The position numbers and the translations under genes are program-made. 14,863 nt of DNA from Alphaproteobacteria bacterium (GTDB lineage: Bacteria; Pseudomonadota; Alphaproteobacteria; UBA3830), in the NCBI GenBank assembly GCA_017416635.1, contig JAFQBQ010000218.1, positions 1-14,863 of the forward strand. The letters are read 5' to 3'. The notes beneath the pieces are model-generated. The model worked only from the letters and a program-made list of their open reading frames with translations. It had not been told where the DNA came from and made no database searches. Shown piece after piece: positions 1 through 6,179 of the stretch; the first letter of the stretch is position 1; every line of letters begins with the position of its first letter.

Positions 1-1
1 A

Positions 2-802
2 AGTGCTGTTGCAGGAATCGCGATGGGATTGATTATCGACGATAACGGCAAGTACGTCATTCTGAGCGATATCATGGCGGAAGAAGACCATCTTGGCGAT
101 ATGGATTTCAAAGTCGGCGGAACGGCAAACGGCATTACTGCTCTGCAAATGGATATTAAGGTCTCCAGCGTGACTTTCGATATTTTAGAAAAAGCGCTGA
201 AGCAGGCGAGGGAAGGACGTCTGTTCATTCTTTCTGAAATGAACAAAGGAATCAGCGCACCGAAGAGCGAATTAAACGAGTACGCTCCGAAAATGACATT
301 GTTCTATATTCCGAAGGATAAAATCCGCGAAGTCATCGGAACGGGCGGAAAGGTGATTAATGAAATTATCGCCGAAACAGGCGTTAAAATCGATATTGAA
401 GACGACGGTAAAGTAACAGTCGCGTCACCTAATTCGGCTTCTTTGAATAAAGCGGTTGATTGGATTAAAGAAATCGCGTTAGATCCAGTGGAAGGTACGG
501 TTTACACCGGAAAAGTCGTTAAAATCATGGAATTCGGAGCGTTTGTTCGATTCTACGGAACGAAGGAAGGCTTGGTTCACGTCAGCGAAATGCAGGATAC
601 TCGAGTCGAAAACGTGAGCGATATTCTCAGCGAAGGCGACGAGGTCAAGGTCCTATTCTCGGGATATGACAGCAAAGGCCGCGCGCGTTTGTCCATGCGC
701 TTGAACAAAAAATCGGAAGAAAAATCCGATTCCGATGTGATGAGCGTAAAAAAGTGCAGAAAATGCTCAAACAAGAAAAATAAGTCCGACAAAAAAAACT
801 AA
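2..802 (+). CDS. pnp: Polyribonucleotide nucleotidyltransferase (PNPase), C-terminal part
   Basis: PNPase is a trimeric phosphorolytic 3'-5' exoribonuclease of mRNA decay. The gene enters the window already open: the reading frame runs from base 2, and the first ATG (base 23) is internal, in the family motif AGIAMGL. Visible are the end of the second RNase PH core, with the metal/catalytic acidic stretch EDHLGDMDFKV, then a KH domain with its GxxG loop (IGTGGKVI, bases about 338-361), then an S1 RNA-binding domain (GTVYTGKVVKIMEFGAFV to about base 700). The tail is Lys/Ser-rich (ending KKNKSDKKN) and contains two Cys. A different frame over the last 45 bases gives a more ordinary charged tail, so a late indel is possible. 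A hairpin terminator follows directly. The family call is certain; the 5' end lies outside the window. Confidence 0.96.
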   Translation, partial: SAVAGIAMGLIIDDNGKYVILSDIMAEEDHLGDMDFKVGGTANGITALQMDIKVSSVTFDILEKALKQAREGRLFILSEMNKGISAPKSELNEYAPKMTLFYIPKDKIREVIGTGGKVINEIIAETGVKIDIEDDGKVTVASPNSASLNKAVDWIKEIALDPVEGTVYTGKVVKIMEFGAFVRFYGTKEGLVHVSEMQDTRVENVSDILSEGDEVKVLFSGYDSKGRARLSMRLNKKSEEKSDSDVMSVKKCRKCSNKKNKSDKKN

Positions 803-810
803 TCAGTAAA

Positions 811-846
811 CTTCCCCTTGCCACATAGGTGAGGGGAGGTTTTTTT
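811..846 (+). terminator. Rho-independent terminator of pnp
   Basis: A 12-bp stem (CTTCCCCTTGCC paired with GGTGAGGGGAGG, including three G-T wobbles) closes a 5-nt loop ACATA. Seven T's follow directly. It starts 8 bases after the pnp stop. Confidence 0.9.
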
Positions 847-909
847 AAATCTATTAACATTTTTGAAAAAAGTTCGGTGATAAAGTCATGACAGAGTGAA
901 TTAATTAAT

Positions 910-960
910 AAGGTGAATGTTATGAAAAATATAGTAATGGCAATGTCGCTTTTTACATTG
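910..960 (+). repeat. Shared leader/signal-peptide unit, copy 1 (ank1)
   Basis: From the Shine-Dalgarno AAGG through codon 13, this 51-base stretch matches 1867-1917 (ank2) at about 40 positions by hand count, without gaps. The identical 8-base spacing from AAGG to ATG and the shared MKNI..AMS start show that the RBS and signal peptide were copied together. Confidence 0.7.
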
Positions 961-1674
961 TTAAATGTTGTGAATGAATCGGCAGCGATGAATTCATCGT
1001 TTGGAAAATCGTTTTCTGCATATGACGAAGTAAAGCATGCAATCGGATTTTATTCCATAAAAAAAGTTCAAGGTGAAGATATCAATAAAAATGAAGAAGA
1101 TCGGCATGCTTTGTTTTGCTATGCGATTCAAAAGGGGTTAAACAGCGTTGTGGAAGAGCTTATTTCTCAAGGAGTAGATATTATCCATGAGCAAGATGAG
1201 GATGGCCGAGAGGCTCTTCATTATGCAGTCTGTGCAAATTCAGTTAGTATGGTAAATCTACTGTTTAAACGGGGTGCCAATATTAATGCCGAAAGTAAAT
1301 GGGGAACGCCCCTTCATTATGCAATTTGGCAGGGATTGGATGAGATGGTAACCTTACTAATTAAGCTAGGAGCAGATGTAAATAAGAAAGATCCGTATGG
1401 TGACTCACCGCTTTGCACCGCGCTTTGGAGTGGAGCGGATGAGATAATGGAGCAGCTTATTTCTGCGGGGGCTAAAATTGATACAAGGGATTCGTTTGGC
1501 TGTACATTACTTCATCTAGCTGCCTTGCGCGGTAATGAAAAGTTTGCAGAAAGGCTTATTTTGGCAAAAATGAATATTAATGCAATAGACAAAAAAGGAG
1601 TAACTCCGTTAAGTTATGCGGGAAAAGGGTCTTCCATGTATCAATTACTTTGTTCTTACGGGGCGACAAAATAA
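922..1674 (+). CDS. Secreted ankyrin-repeat protein, 250 aa (ank1)
   Basis: The start is ATG 922, not the GTG at 913, because AAGG (910-913) then sits 8 bases upstream as the ribosome-binding site, and because the same spacing and leader occur in the next gene. Residues 1-23 look like a Sec signal peptide: MKN, a hydrophobic run, then a possible cleavage after NESAA. Six ankyrin units of about 33 residues fill residues 58-250, with typical pieces such as EALHYAV, GTPLHYAI, LLIKLGADVN and LLHLAALRGN. The last unit is incomplete. Ankyrin repeats bind proteins; with an export signal in a host-associated bacterium, a role outside the cytoplasm is inferred, but no target can be named. The gene stands alone between the pnp terminator and its paralogue at 1879. 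Confidence 0.85.
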   Translation: MKNIVMAMSLFTLLNVVNESAAMNSSFGKSFSAYDEVKHAIGFYSIKKVQGEDINKNEEDRHALFCYAIQKGLNSVVEELISQGVDIIHEQDEDGREALHYAVCANSVSMVNLLFKRGANINAESKWGTPLHYAIWQGLDEMVTLLIKLGADVNKKDPYGDSPLCTALWSGADEIMEQLISAGAKIDTRDSFGCTLLHLAALRGNEKFAERLILAKMNINAIDKKGVTPLSYAGKGSSMYQLLCSYGATK

Positions 1675-1796
1675 TCCATTTTTACATTCAGCTAAATTAG
1701 ATCTTGATATTGATCGTTTTTTACCATAGTTTTCGTTTGATGCTGAAATATTTACTTGTATTGAAAAATTCCTAAAACTCAAAATTTGCCGTTTTC

Positions 1797-1827
1797 TTGA
1801 CATATTTAAAATTTATGATAATATAAG
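1797..1827 (+). promoter_or_regulatory. Candidate sigma70 promoter of ank2
   Basis: A perfect -35 TTGACA lies at 1797-1802. It is followed at 16-19 bases by the AT-rich run TAATATAAG (1819-1827), which offers -10 hexamers TAATAT (spacing 16) or TATAAG (spacing 19). The leader to ATG 1879 would be about 45-50 bases. The -35 is clear; the exact -10 is not. Confidence 0.6.
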
Positions 1828-1866
1828 CCAATCTAGTTGCTTGAGTTTAATTAAGAAAGTTAATGA

Positions 1867-1917
1867 AAGGTTAATATTATGAAGAATATAATTGTCGCTA
1901 TGTCGTTTTTGCCATTG
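1867..1917 (+). repeat. Shared leader/signal-peptide unit, copy 2 (ank2)
   Basis: Partner of 910-960: AAGG, an 8-base spacer, ATG, then codons for MKNI..AMS. Differences are scattered, including several in third positions. Confidence 0.7.
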
Positions 1918-3375
1918 GTTGTGTGGGGTGACGAAGATTTTGGAAATAAATTCATTGCTAGTCAACCAACTCAGAAAATTAATCAAACAACAGAAAATAA
2001 CAATATCAATGTGAGACTTAGAAAGCCTCTAACTAGTTCAGATAAAAAACACGCTAAGATGATTAATAGAGAGGATTATATCGATTGGATCATAAAAGGT
2101 CGTAAGCCGTTGTTTGTTTATGGAAAAAGAAACGCGCAAAAAGAGTTTGATAAAAGGAAATATATTGATCCTAATGTAAATGCACAGGATGATTCAGGCA
2201 ATCCTACTTTATTTTTTAGTGCGGTGAAGAAAGGTGATTTTCCTACTGCAGCGGAATTAGTTCGAAAAGGTGCTGATGTTAATGCTAAGGATGAGAGAAC
2301 TCCGTTGCATTTCGCTGCAGAAAATAACAGCAAAGAGATCGGAGAGCTTTTAATTAATAATGGAGCTGAAGTTAATGCCAAAGATTATGAGGGATGGACC
2401 CCTTTGCATTTAGCTGCAGCACATAATAGTAAGGATATTGGAGAGATTCTGATTAGCAATAAAGCAGAAGTCAATGCCAAAAATGCCTGGCAAGACTCTC
2501 CACTGAGTCTGGCTTTTAATACAAACAGTAAAGGGATGGCGGAGCTTTTGATAAATAAAGGTGCAGATATCAATACGGCAAATTATCACGGTACTACGCC
2601 GCTGCTTTTGGCTATCGGAAAAAATATGCCGGAAATAGCTAAACTTTTGATCGCTAAAGGTGCAGATATCAATGTGAAAAATGTAGACGGATTTACTCCG
2701 CTACTTTTAGCTGTTGATAAAAATATTACAGAAATAGCTGAACTTTTGATCGCTAAGGGAGCGGAGATCAATGTTAAGAATAGTTGGGGAGACACTCCGT
2801 TACTTTTAGCAGTAAAAAATAATAACGAAGGGATTGTAGAGCTTTTGATAAGTAAAGGGGCAGATATTCGAGCTGAAAATCGTTATGGTAGCAATTCGTT
2901 GCACTATGCAGTAGGCGGGCATAATAAAAAAATTTCCGAAATTCTGATCGGCAAAGGTGTTGATATTAATATAAAAGATCACAACGGTAGAACACCGATG
3001 CATATTTTGGCTCAGAGTGGCGATAGTGAAGACATGGTTGAGTTTCTGAAAGGAAAAGGCGCCGATATTAATGCGAAGGATAATGATGGTAGAACGCCAT
3101 TGCATTTAGCTGCTTTGTTCAATCTGAATGAAAATATGATCGAGATTTTGATTCGTAATGGTGCAGATATTAATGAGAAGGATAATGGTGGTAGAACGCC
3201 GTTAAACTTAGCGTCCAAGGATAATAACGAAAAGACGGTCCAGATTTTAATCAGCAATGGCGCCGATACCAATGTTATTGATGCTGCAGCTGCCATAGCT
3301 TCGACTAACAACAACGAAAAGAAAAAGAAGCCTCATCTACGCAAGCGTCGTCCACTTAGACGAGCTAAGAAATAG
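1879..3375 (+). CDS. Secreted 11-unit ankyrin-repeat protein with basic tail, 498 aa (ank2)
   Basis: ATG 1879 follows AAAGG (1866-1870) at 8 bases. Residues 1-17 form a short signal peptide (MKNIIVAMSFLPLVVWG). Residues 18-103 are a non-repeat, polar N-terminal region. Eleven ankyrin units run from about residue 104 to 467, mostly 33 residues long, with consensus elements such as GRTPLHLAA and ELLINKGADIN. Unit 2 is two residues short (DERTPLHF) and units 1, 9 and 10 are 34 long. The tail from residue 480 is strongly basic (KKKKPHLRKRRPLRRAKK). A regular, near-consensus array like this usually forms a stable solenoid for protein binding. The leader is shared with ank1. A role as an exported host-interaction protein is inference; no secretion genes are in the window. 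Confidence 0.88.
   Translation: MKNIIVAMSFLPLVVWGDEDFGNKFIASQPTQKINQTTENNNINVRLRKPLTSSDKKHAKMINREDYIDWIIKGRKPLFVYGKRNAQKEFDKRKYIDPNVNAQDDSGNPTLFFSAVKKGDFPTAAELVRKGADVNAKDERTPLHFAAENNSKEIGELLINNGAEVNAKDYEGWTPLHLAAAHNSKDIGEILISNKAEVNAKNAWQDSPLSLAFNTNSKGMAELLINKGADINTANYHGTTPLLLAIGKNMPEIAKLLIAKGADINVKNVDGFTPLLLAVDKNITEIAELLIAKGAEINVKNSWGDTPLLLAVKNNNEGIVELLISKGADIRAENRYGSNSLHYAVGGHNKKISEILIGKGVDINIKDHNGRTPMHILAQSGDSEDMVEFLKGKGADINAKDNDGRTPLHLAALFNLNENMIEILIRNGADINEKDNGGRTPLNLASKDNNEKTVQILISNGADTNVIDAAAAIASTNNNEKKKKPHLRKRRPLRRAKK
2584..2782 (+). repeat. Closely similar adjacent ankyrin units 5 and 6 (DNA-level tandem repeat)
   Basis: Within ank2, the two 99-base units encoding residues about 235-267 and 268-300 share long exact stretches, for example GAAATAGCT and CTTTTGATCGCTAA in the same phase. 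This points to a recent unit duplication. Neighbouring units are more diverged at DNA level. Confidence 0.6.
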
Positions 3376-3402
3376 CATCCTTGGATTGTAATTTTTGAAG
3401 GT

Positions 3403-3442
3403 AAGCTTTCGAGTTTTGTATTTTTGTGCTCGAAATAAGCTT
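3403..3442. repeat. Imperfect inverted repeat downstream of ank2
   Basis: AAGC-T-TTCGAG (3403-3413) pairs with CTCGAA-ATAA-GCTT (3429-3442): two short stems with bulges around a 15-base T-rich loop. No T-run follows, so it is a weak terminator candidate at best. The rest of the 124-base gap before trmB shows no clear promoter. Confidence 0.35.
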
Positions 3443-3499
3443 TGAGGAATCTAATTTTGGCTTTCTTCGTTTGAGTTATTGGTTTAGTATGCAGTCATT

Positions 3500-4183
3500 A
3501 TGGAAGAAAAACGATTAATACAATCTTACGGGCGAAAACGAGCGCGCGGGCTTAGCGATGCGCAGAAAACCAACTTAGAATCTCTGTATAATTTGTATGG
3601 AATTTCTGTTCCAGAGGTCGAAACAAATCCGAAAGATTTTTTTCTGAACGATTACAAGCAAATGTATTGCGAAATAGGTTTCGGTAATGGCGAACATCTG
3701 ATTCAAATTGCTAAAAATCATCCAAACATAGCGTTTATAGGCTGCGAGCCTTTTGAAAACGGAGTTGCGGCAACGTTGGCAAAGATACATGAGCAAAAAC
3801 TTTCGAATGTCAGGATTTATAAGGGAGATGTTCGTGTTCTATTGGATAAAATCGAAGACAGCTCTTTTGATTGTTTTTACGTGCTGTTTCCGGATCCATG
3901 GCATAAAAAGCGTCATCACAAACGTAGATTGCTGTCCGAGGATTTTATAAAAACATTGCAGCGGAAAGCGAAATCCGAAGGACAACTGGTTATAGCTACC
4001 GATTGCGAGGATTACATGCAGCAAATTCAAGAAACATTAAAAACACTTAATCTCTCGTATGAGTACGACTTGAACACTCTTCAAGAAAAACCAGACTGGT
4101 TCTTAAACACAAAATACGAGAGCAAAGCAATTTCGCAAAACCGTCCGTGTTATTATCAAAAAATAGCAGTTAACACGAAATAA
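3500..4183 (+). CDS. trmB: tRNA (guanine-N7)-methyltransferase, 227 aa
   Basis: TrmB methylates G46 in the variable loop of tRNAs using S-adenosylmethionine. The N-terminus has the family's SYGRKRAR segment (residues 9-16). The Rossmann SAM-binding motif is EIGFGNGEHL (58-67), followed by GCEPF (81-85), where the acidic residue should contact the SAM ribose. The signature LFPDPWHKKRHHKRRL at 129-144 holds the catalytic and tRNA-binding residues. Length is normal for the family, so it looks intact. No good Shine-Dalgarno precedes ATG 3500, but the start matches the family N-terminus. It is the only housekeeping gene inside the block of secreted-protein genes, and no partner gene is adjacent. 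It converges on the gene at 4251-4763. Confidence 0.95.
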   Translation: MEEKRLIQSYGRKRARGLSDAQKTNLESLYNLYGISVPEVETNPKDFFLNDYKQMYCEIGFGNGEHLIQIAKNHPNIAFIGCEPFENGVAATLAKIHEQKLSNVRIYKGDVRVLLDKIEDSSFDCFYVLFPDPWHKKRHHKRRLLSEDFIKTLQRKAKSEGQLVIATDCEDYMQQIQETLKTLNLSYEYDLNTLQEKPDWFLNTKYESKAISQNRPCYYQKIAVNTK

Positions 4184-4200
4184 CTTAGGTGTTTTCGTTG

Positions 4201-4238
4201 AAAAAATACAGAAACAAAGAGGCCAAAGCCTCTCTGTT
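4201..4238 (-). terminator. Terminator of the 4251-4763 gene
   Basis: On the minus strand AACAGAGAGGC and GCCTCTTTGTT form an 11-bp stem with one G-T pair and a TTTG loop, followed after 5 bases by TTTTTT. It begins about a dozen bases past the minus-strand stop. The stem could also slow transcription from trmB on the plus strand, but that side has no T-run. Confidence 0.75.
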
Positions 4239-4250
4239 ATCAAATTAACG

Positions 4251-4763
4251 TTACTGCCAAGCGACTGACAGATTTATAGTTCTATAAGCAGTATTTTTCT
4301 TTGCCGGGTTGAACGACAAACCGAGCTTATAACCAAGCTGAACAAGCTCAGCATCTGGCAACTTGCTTGCGTAGTATTCCTTACTGAAGGCGCTTCCTAC
4401 AGCGAAGTGGTTACTTGGGCTTAATTTGGCTTGAGTTTTCTCCACCTTACCGAATGCGTCAGTCAGTTTGGCAAGACATCCCATGGCTTCCCGGGAAAGC
4501 GAGGCATTTAGCTTTTTGCTCTTTTGTACGAATCCTTTTATGTTATTGACATCATCTATTTGATTCTGAGAAATTTGCCCCAATGTCATGGTTGCCACAA
4601 TGACCGGGGCTGGGCCGCCAGTGGTTTTGGTATTTGTGGTCACATACTGATTTGCGGCTGGTTGACCTGATTGCTGGCCAATCTTACTTAGAGCGTTCGA
4701 ATCTGAACTAACTAATGCAAAAACCGCACTACAAACCGCCGCAATTACTAATTTATTTTTCAT
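4251..4763 (-). CDS. Small secreted protein of unknown function, 170 aa
   Basis: I do not recognise the mature protein. The start is ATG at 4763: the minus strand reads GAAAGGAAATGACATG, a good Shine-Dalgarno. A start at 4805 would add 14 residues in front of an obvious signal peptide. Residues 1-24 (MKNKLVIAAV..VSSDSNA) are a Sec signal peptide with an AxA-like cleavage before LSK. The mature part is Gln/Thr/Ala-rich at first (to about residue 55), then mostly helical-looking and lysine-rich, and ends FNPAKKNTAYRTINLSVAWQ. Mature Cys is limited to one (in GCLAKL). The first 26 residues match the divergent neighbour at 5168 in 16 positions; the mature parts do not align. It has its own terminator and is a single-gene unit. 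Confidence 0.75.
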   Translation of the reverse strand: MKNKLVIAAVCSAVFALVSSDSNALSKIGQQSGQPAANQYVTTNTKTTGGPAPVIVATMTLGQISQNQIDDVNNIKGFVQKSKKLNASLSREAMGCLAKLTDAFGKVEKTQAKLSPSNHFAVGSAFSKEYYASKLPDAELVQLGYKLGLSFNPAKKNTAYRTINLSVAWQ

Positions 4764-5069
4764 GTCATTTCCTTTCAATATAATATAAATTACCGACACT
4801 TTCATGATCTATCAGCACTTAAGCAAAGAAATCAAACAACCTCCTGCTTCGATGCTGCTACATCCTTCTTAGTTTGACTCTATTACTTAAAAGTAAAGAA
4901 TTAGTTAATTTGTGCTTAAATTTTATTTTTAATTTCAACAAGATAATTAGATTGTTTGAAATTAACATTTTTCCGTTGATTGAATTGAAGTTCTATTAAT
5001 ATTCCCCCTTCTTGTATTATCTATATTTAGGGTTGAAAAAATCAAGGTTGTGTATTACTCTGATTCTAG

Positions 5070-5118
5070 TTTTAATTGAGGTATATATATGAAAGACAAA
5101 TTAATAGTGGTTGTGTAG
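5070..5118 (+). pseudogene. Stunted copy of the secreted-protein leader (MKDKLIVVV then stop)
   Basis: TTTTAATTGA, a GG, ATATATATGA and AAATTA at 5070-5104 line up with TTTTAATTGA (5142-5151), AGGAAATATATATGA and AAATTA in front of and inside the 5168 gene. ATG 5089 opens nine codons, MKDKLIVVV, resembling MRNKLLVAS, then TAG at 5116-5118. It is either the decayed 5' end of a third family member, a partial tandem duplication, or a tiny leader peptide. No continuation of the family sequence is visible beyond the stop. Confidence 0.5.
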
Positions 5119-5135
5119 TTAGAGTAATGGGTGTT

Positions 5136-5141
5136 TATAAT
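5136..5141 (+). promoter_or_regulatory. Candidate -10 box of the 5168 gene
   Basis: A perfect TATAAT, about 30 bases before ATG 5168. No good -35 sits at 16-18 bases (TTGTGT at 5111-5116 is 19 away). Transcription would start near 5148, leaving a short leader with the Shine-Dalgarno GAAAGGA. Confidence 0.4.
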
Positions 5142-5167
5142 TTTTAATTGATTGAAAGGAAATATAT

Positions 5168-6046
5168 ATGAGAAATAAATTATTAGTGGCGTCGGCGCTT
5201 AGTGCCATGTTCGCTTTGGTTTGTTCGGATTCGGATGCTCTGAATCGTTTAGGAGGGCGTCAGGTAGGTCCTCAGCAGAATGAACCATCTGTTCAGGTTT
5301 CACCAGAAAGGCAAGAAGCAGAAAGGCAGATCGCAGAAAAATTTAACCGCATTGATCCTTATAAAGACGATCCTTCTAAAAGTTTCATAAATAGGTATAT
5401 TAAGCGTGAGGGTTCGTATGAAAGATTGGTTGAATTTTTTACTAAAAATCCGGGTGAACCGGAAAGAGAGGTTGTGGTCAGGAAAATTTTTGACGGTTCC
5501 ACTGAAAGAACTTTAGAGAAGTTTAATCGCGTTGTTAGTGTGTTGAGGGAACAAGGGACTGAGTTAGAACAAAAATTGGAGTGGATTAATGGCAAATCTG
5601 GAAAAGCAGCGGAAAGAATCAGATCTGCTTTACAAAATCCTTTTGAAAAAAGAGGCGAGGTAGTTCAGCTTATAGATTTTATTGACTCAATAAATGACGT
5701 TGGTGATGAGAGTGGTAGGTCGTTTGTAGAGATAACATTAGACGTGTATAAAAAACTCTCAGCAAATATTGCTAGTCCGTCAGCACTTGCTGGCCAGGTC
5801 AAAATAACAGAGCCTTTCGAAAAATTCAGAAAGAAACTAGCGGAAAGTGTTCCTCTGCGCGATGCGAGTGAAGGTGAAAATTGTGAAAAGTGGGCGAGCA
5901 TTTTAAGTGGAAGTACGGACTATATCAGTTTAATTCCTCTCACTAATCTTTCGGAAGGGCTGGATATATTGGTGAAATCTTTGTTGTATCCTTATAAAAA
6001 GGCAATGAAGCAGGCGTGGAACCACGCTCGTCGCCAAGCTCATTAA
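5168..6046 (+). CDS. Secreted protein of unknown function, 292 aa
   Basis: I do not recognise this family. ATG 5168 follows GAAAGGA at a good distance. Residues 1-25 (MRNKLLVASA..VCSDSDA) are a signal peptide with probable cleavage before LNR; the Cys at 19 is not in a proper lipobox. Residues 40-60 are Gln/Glu-rich. The rest (60-292) is charged and predicted by eye to be mainly helical, with segments such as SYERLVEFF, ERTLEKFNRVVSVLREQGTE and VQLIDFIDSIND. One mature Cys is seen (GENCEKW). The C-terminus is basic (KKAMKQAWNHARRQAH). It shares only RBS and signal peptide with the gene at 4251-4763. Both are likely exported; what they do is unknown. Confidence 0.78.
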   Translation: MRNKLLVASALSAMFALVCSDSDALNRLGGRQVGPQQNEPSVQVSPERQEAERQIAEKFNRIDPYKDDPSKSFINRYIKREGSYERLVEFFTKNPGEPEREVVVRKIFDGSTERTLEKFNRVVSVLREQGTELEQKLEWINGKSGKAAERIRSALQNPFEKRGEVVQLIDFIDSINDVGDESGRSFVEITLDVYKKLSANIASPSALAGQVKITEPFEKFRKKLAESVPLRDASEGENCEKWASILSGSTDYISLIPLTNLSEGLDILVKSLLYPYKKAMKQAWNHARRQAH

Positions 6047-6076
6047 TGGGAGAGAGTTCAAACCAGACCGTGATGG

Positions 6077-6179
6077 TCGCTGTTTAGTTGCACAACAAAG
6101 AGGAGGGGGCTTGCTTAGTGCTTGCCCTCTCTGTTACGGTCTTCGTGGATGTTATGTATCTTGTCGTTTTAAACAGCGA
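6077..6179. repeat. 103-base segment bounded by a 10-bp inverted repeat
   Basis: TCGCTGTTTA (6077-6086) and its exact complement TAAACAGCGA (6170-6179) flank the region between the 5168 gene and suhB, with the inner hairpin at 6102-6132 between them. The right arm ends right at the suhB stop. It could be a long imperfect hairpin or a small palindromic element; no other copy is in the window. Confidence 0.45.
6102..6132. terminator. Hairpin between two convergent genes, possible terminator
   Basis: A GC-rich 9-bp stem (GGAGGGGGC with GCCCTCTCT, two wobbles) closes a 13-base loop. It lies about 55 bases past the plus-strand stop and 50 bases past the minus-strand suhB stop. No clear T-run follows on either strand, so intrinsic termination is doubtful. 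Confidence 0.4.

Larger units (their letters stand above)
4764..5167. other. 404-base divergent intergenic region between two leader-sharing genes
   Basis: The region is very AT-rich, above all 4880-5060. It holds the ribosome-binding site of the minus gene next to 4763, a stunted leader copy at 5070-5118, and a TATAAT at 5136-5141 for the plus gene. No tRNA, RNA gene or long open frame is visible. Between 4806 and 5060 I see only short A/T runs and one weak -35-like TTGAAA (5033-5038). Confidence 0.6.

Noticed and set aside
913..921. GTG at 913 as start of ank1
   Set aside because: It would overlap the AAGG ribosome-binding site and add residues before the signal peptide that the paralogous leader does not have.
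1703..1726. GATC-loop-GATC followed by GTTTTTT as terminator of ank1
   Set aside because: The stem is only four base pairs with an 8-base loop, too weak to call in AT-rich DNA.
2118..3314. Several minus-strand open frames of 60-100 codons opposite ank2
   Set aside because: They repeat with the 99-base period of the ankyrin units, have no ribosome-binding sites, and code for repetitive Leu/Ser-rich shadows of the true gene.
6047..6079. GTTCAAAC near 6057 as a tRNA T-loop
   Set aside because: The flanking bases do not form a T stem and no acceptor, D or anticodon arm can be built around it.
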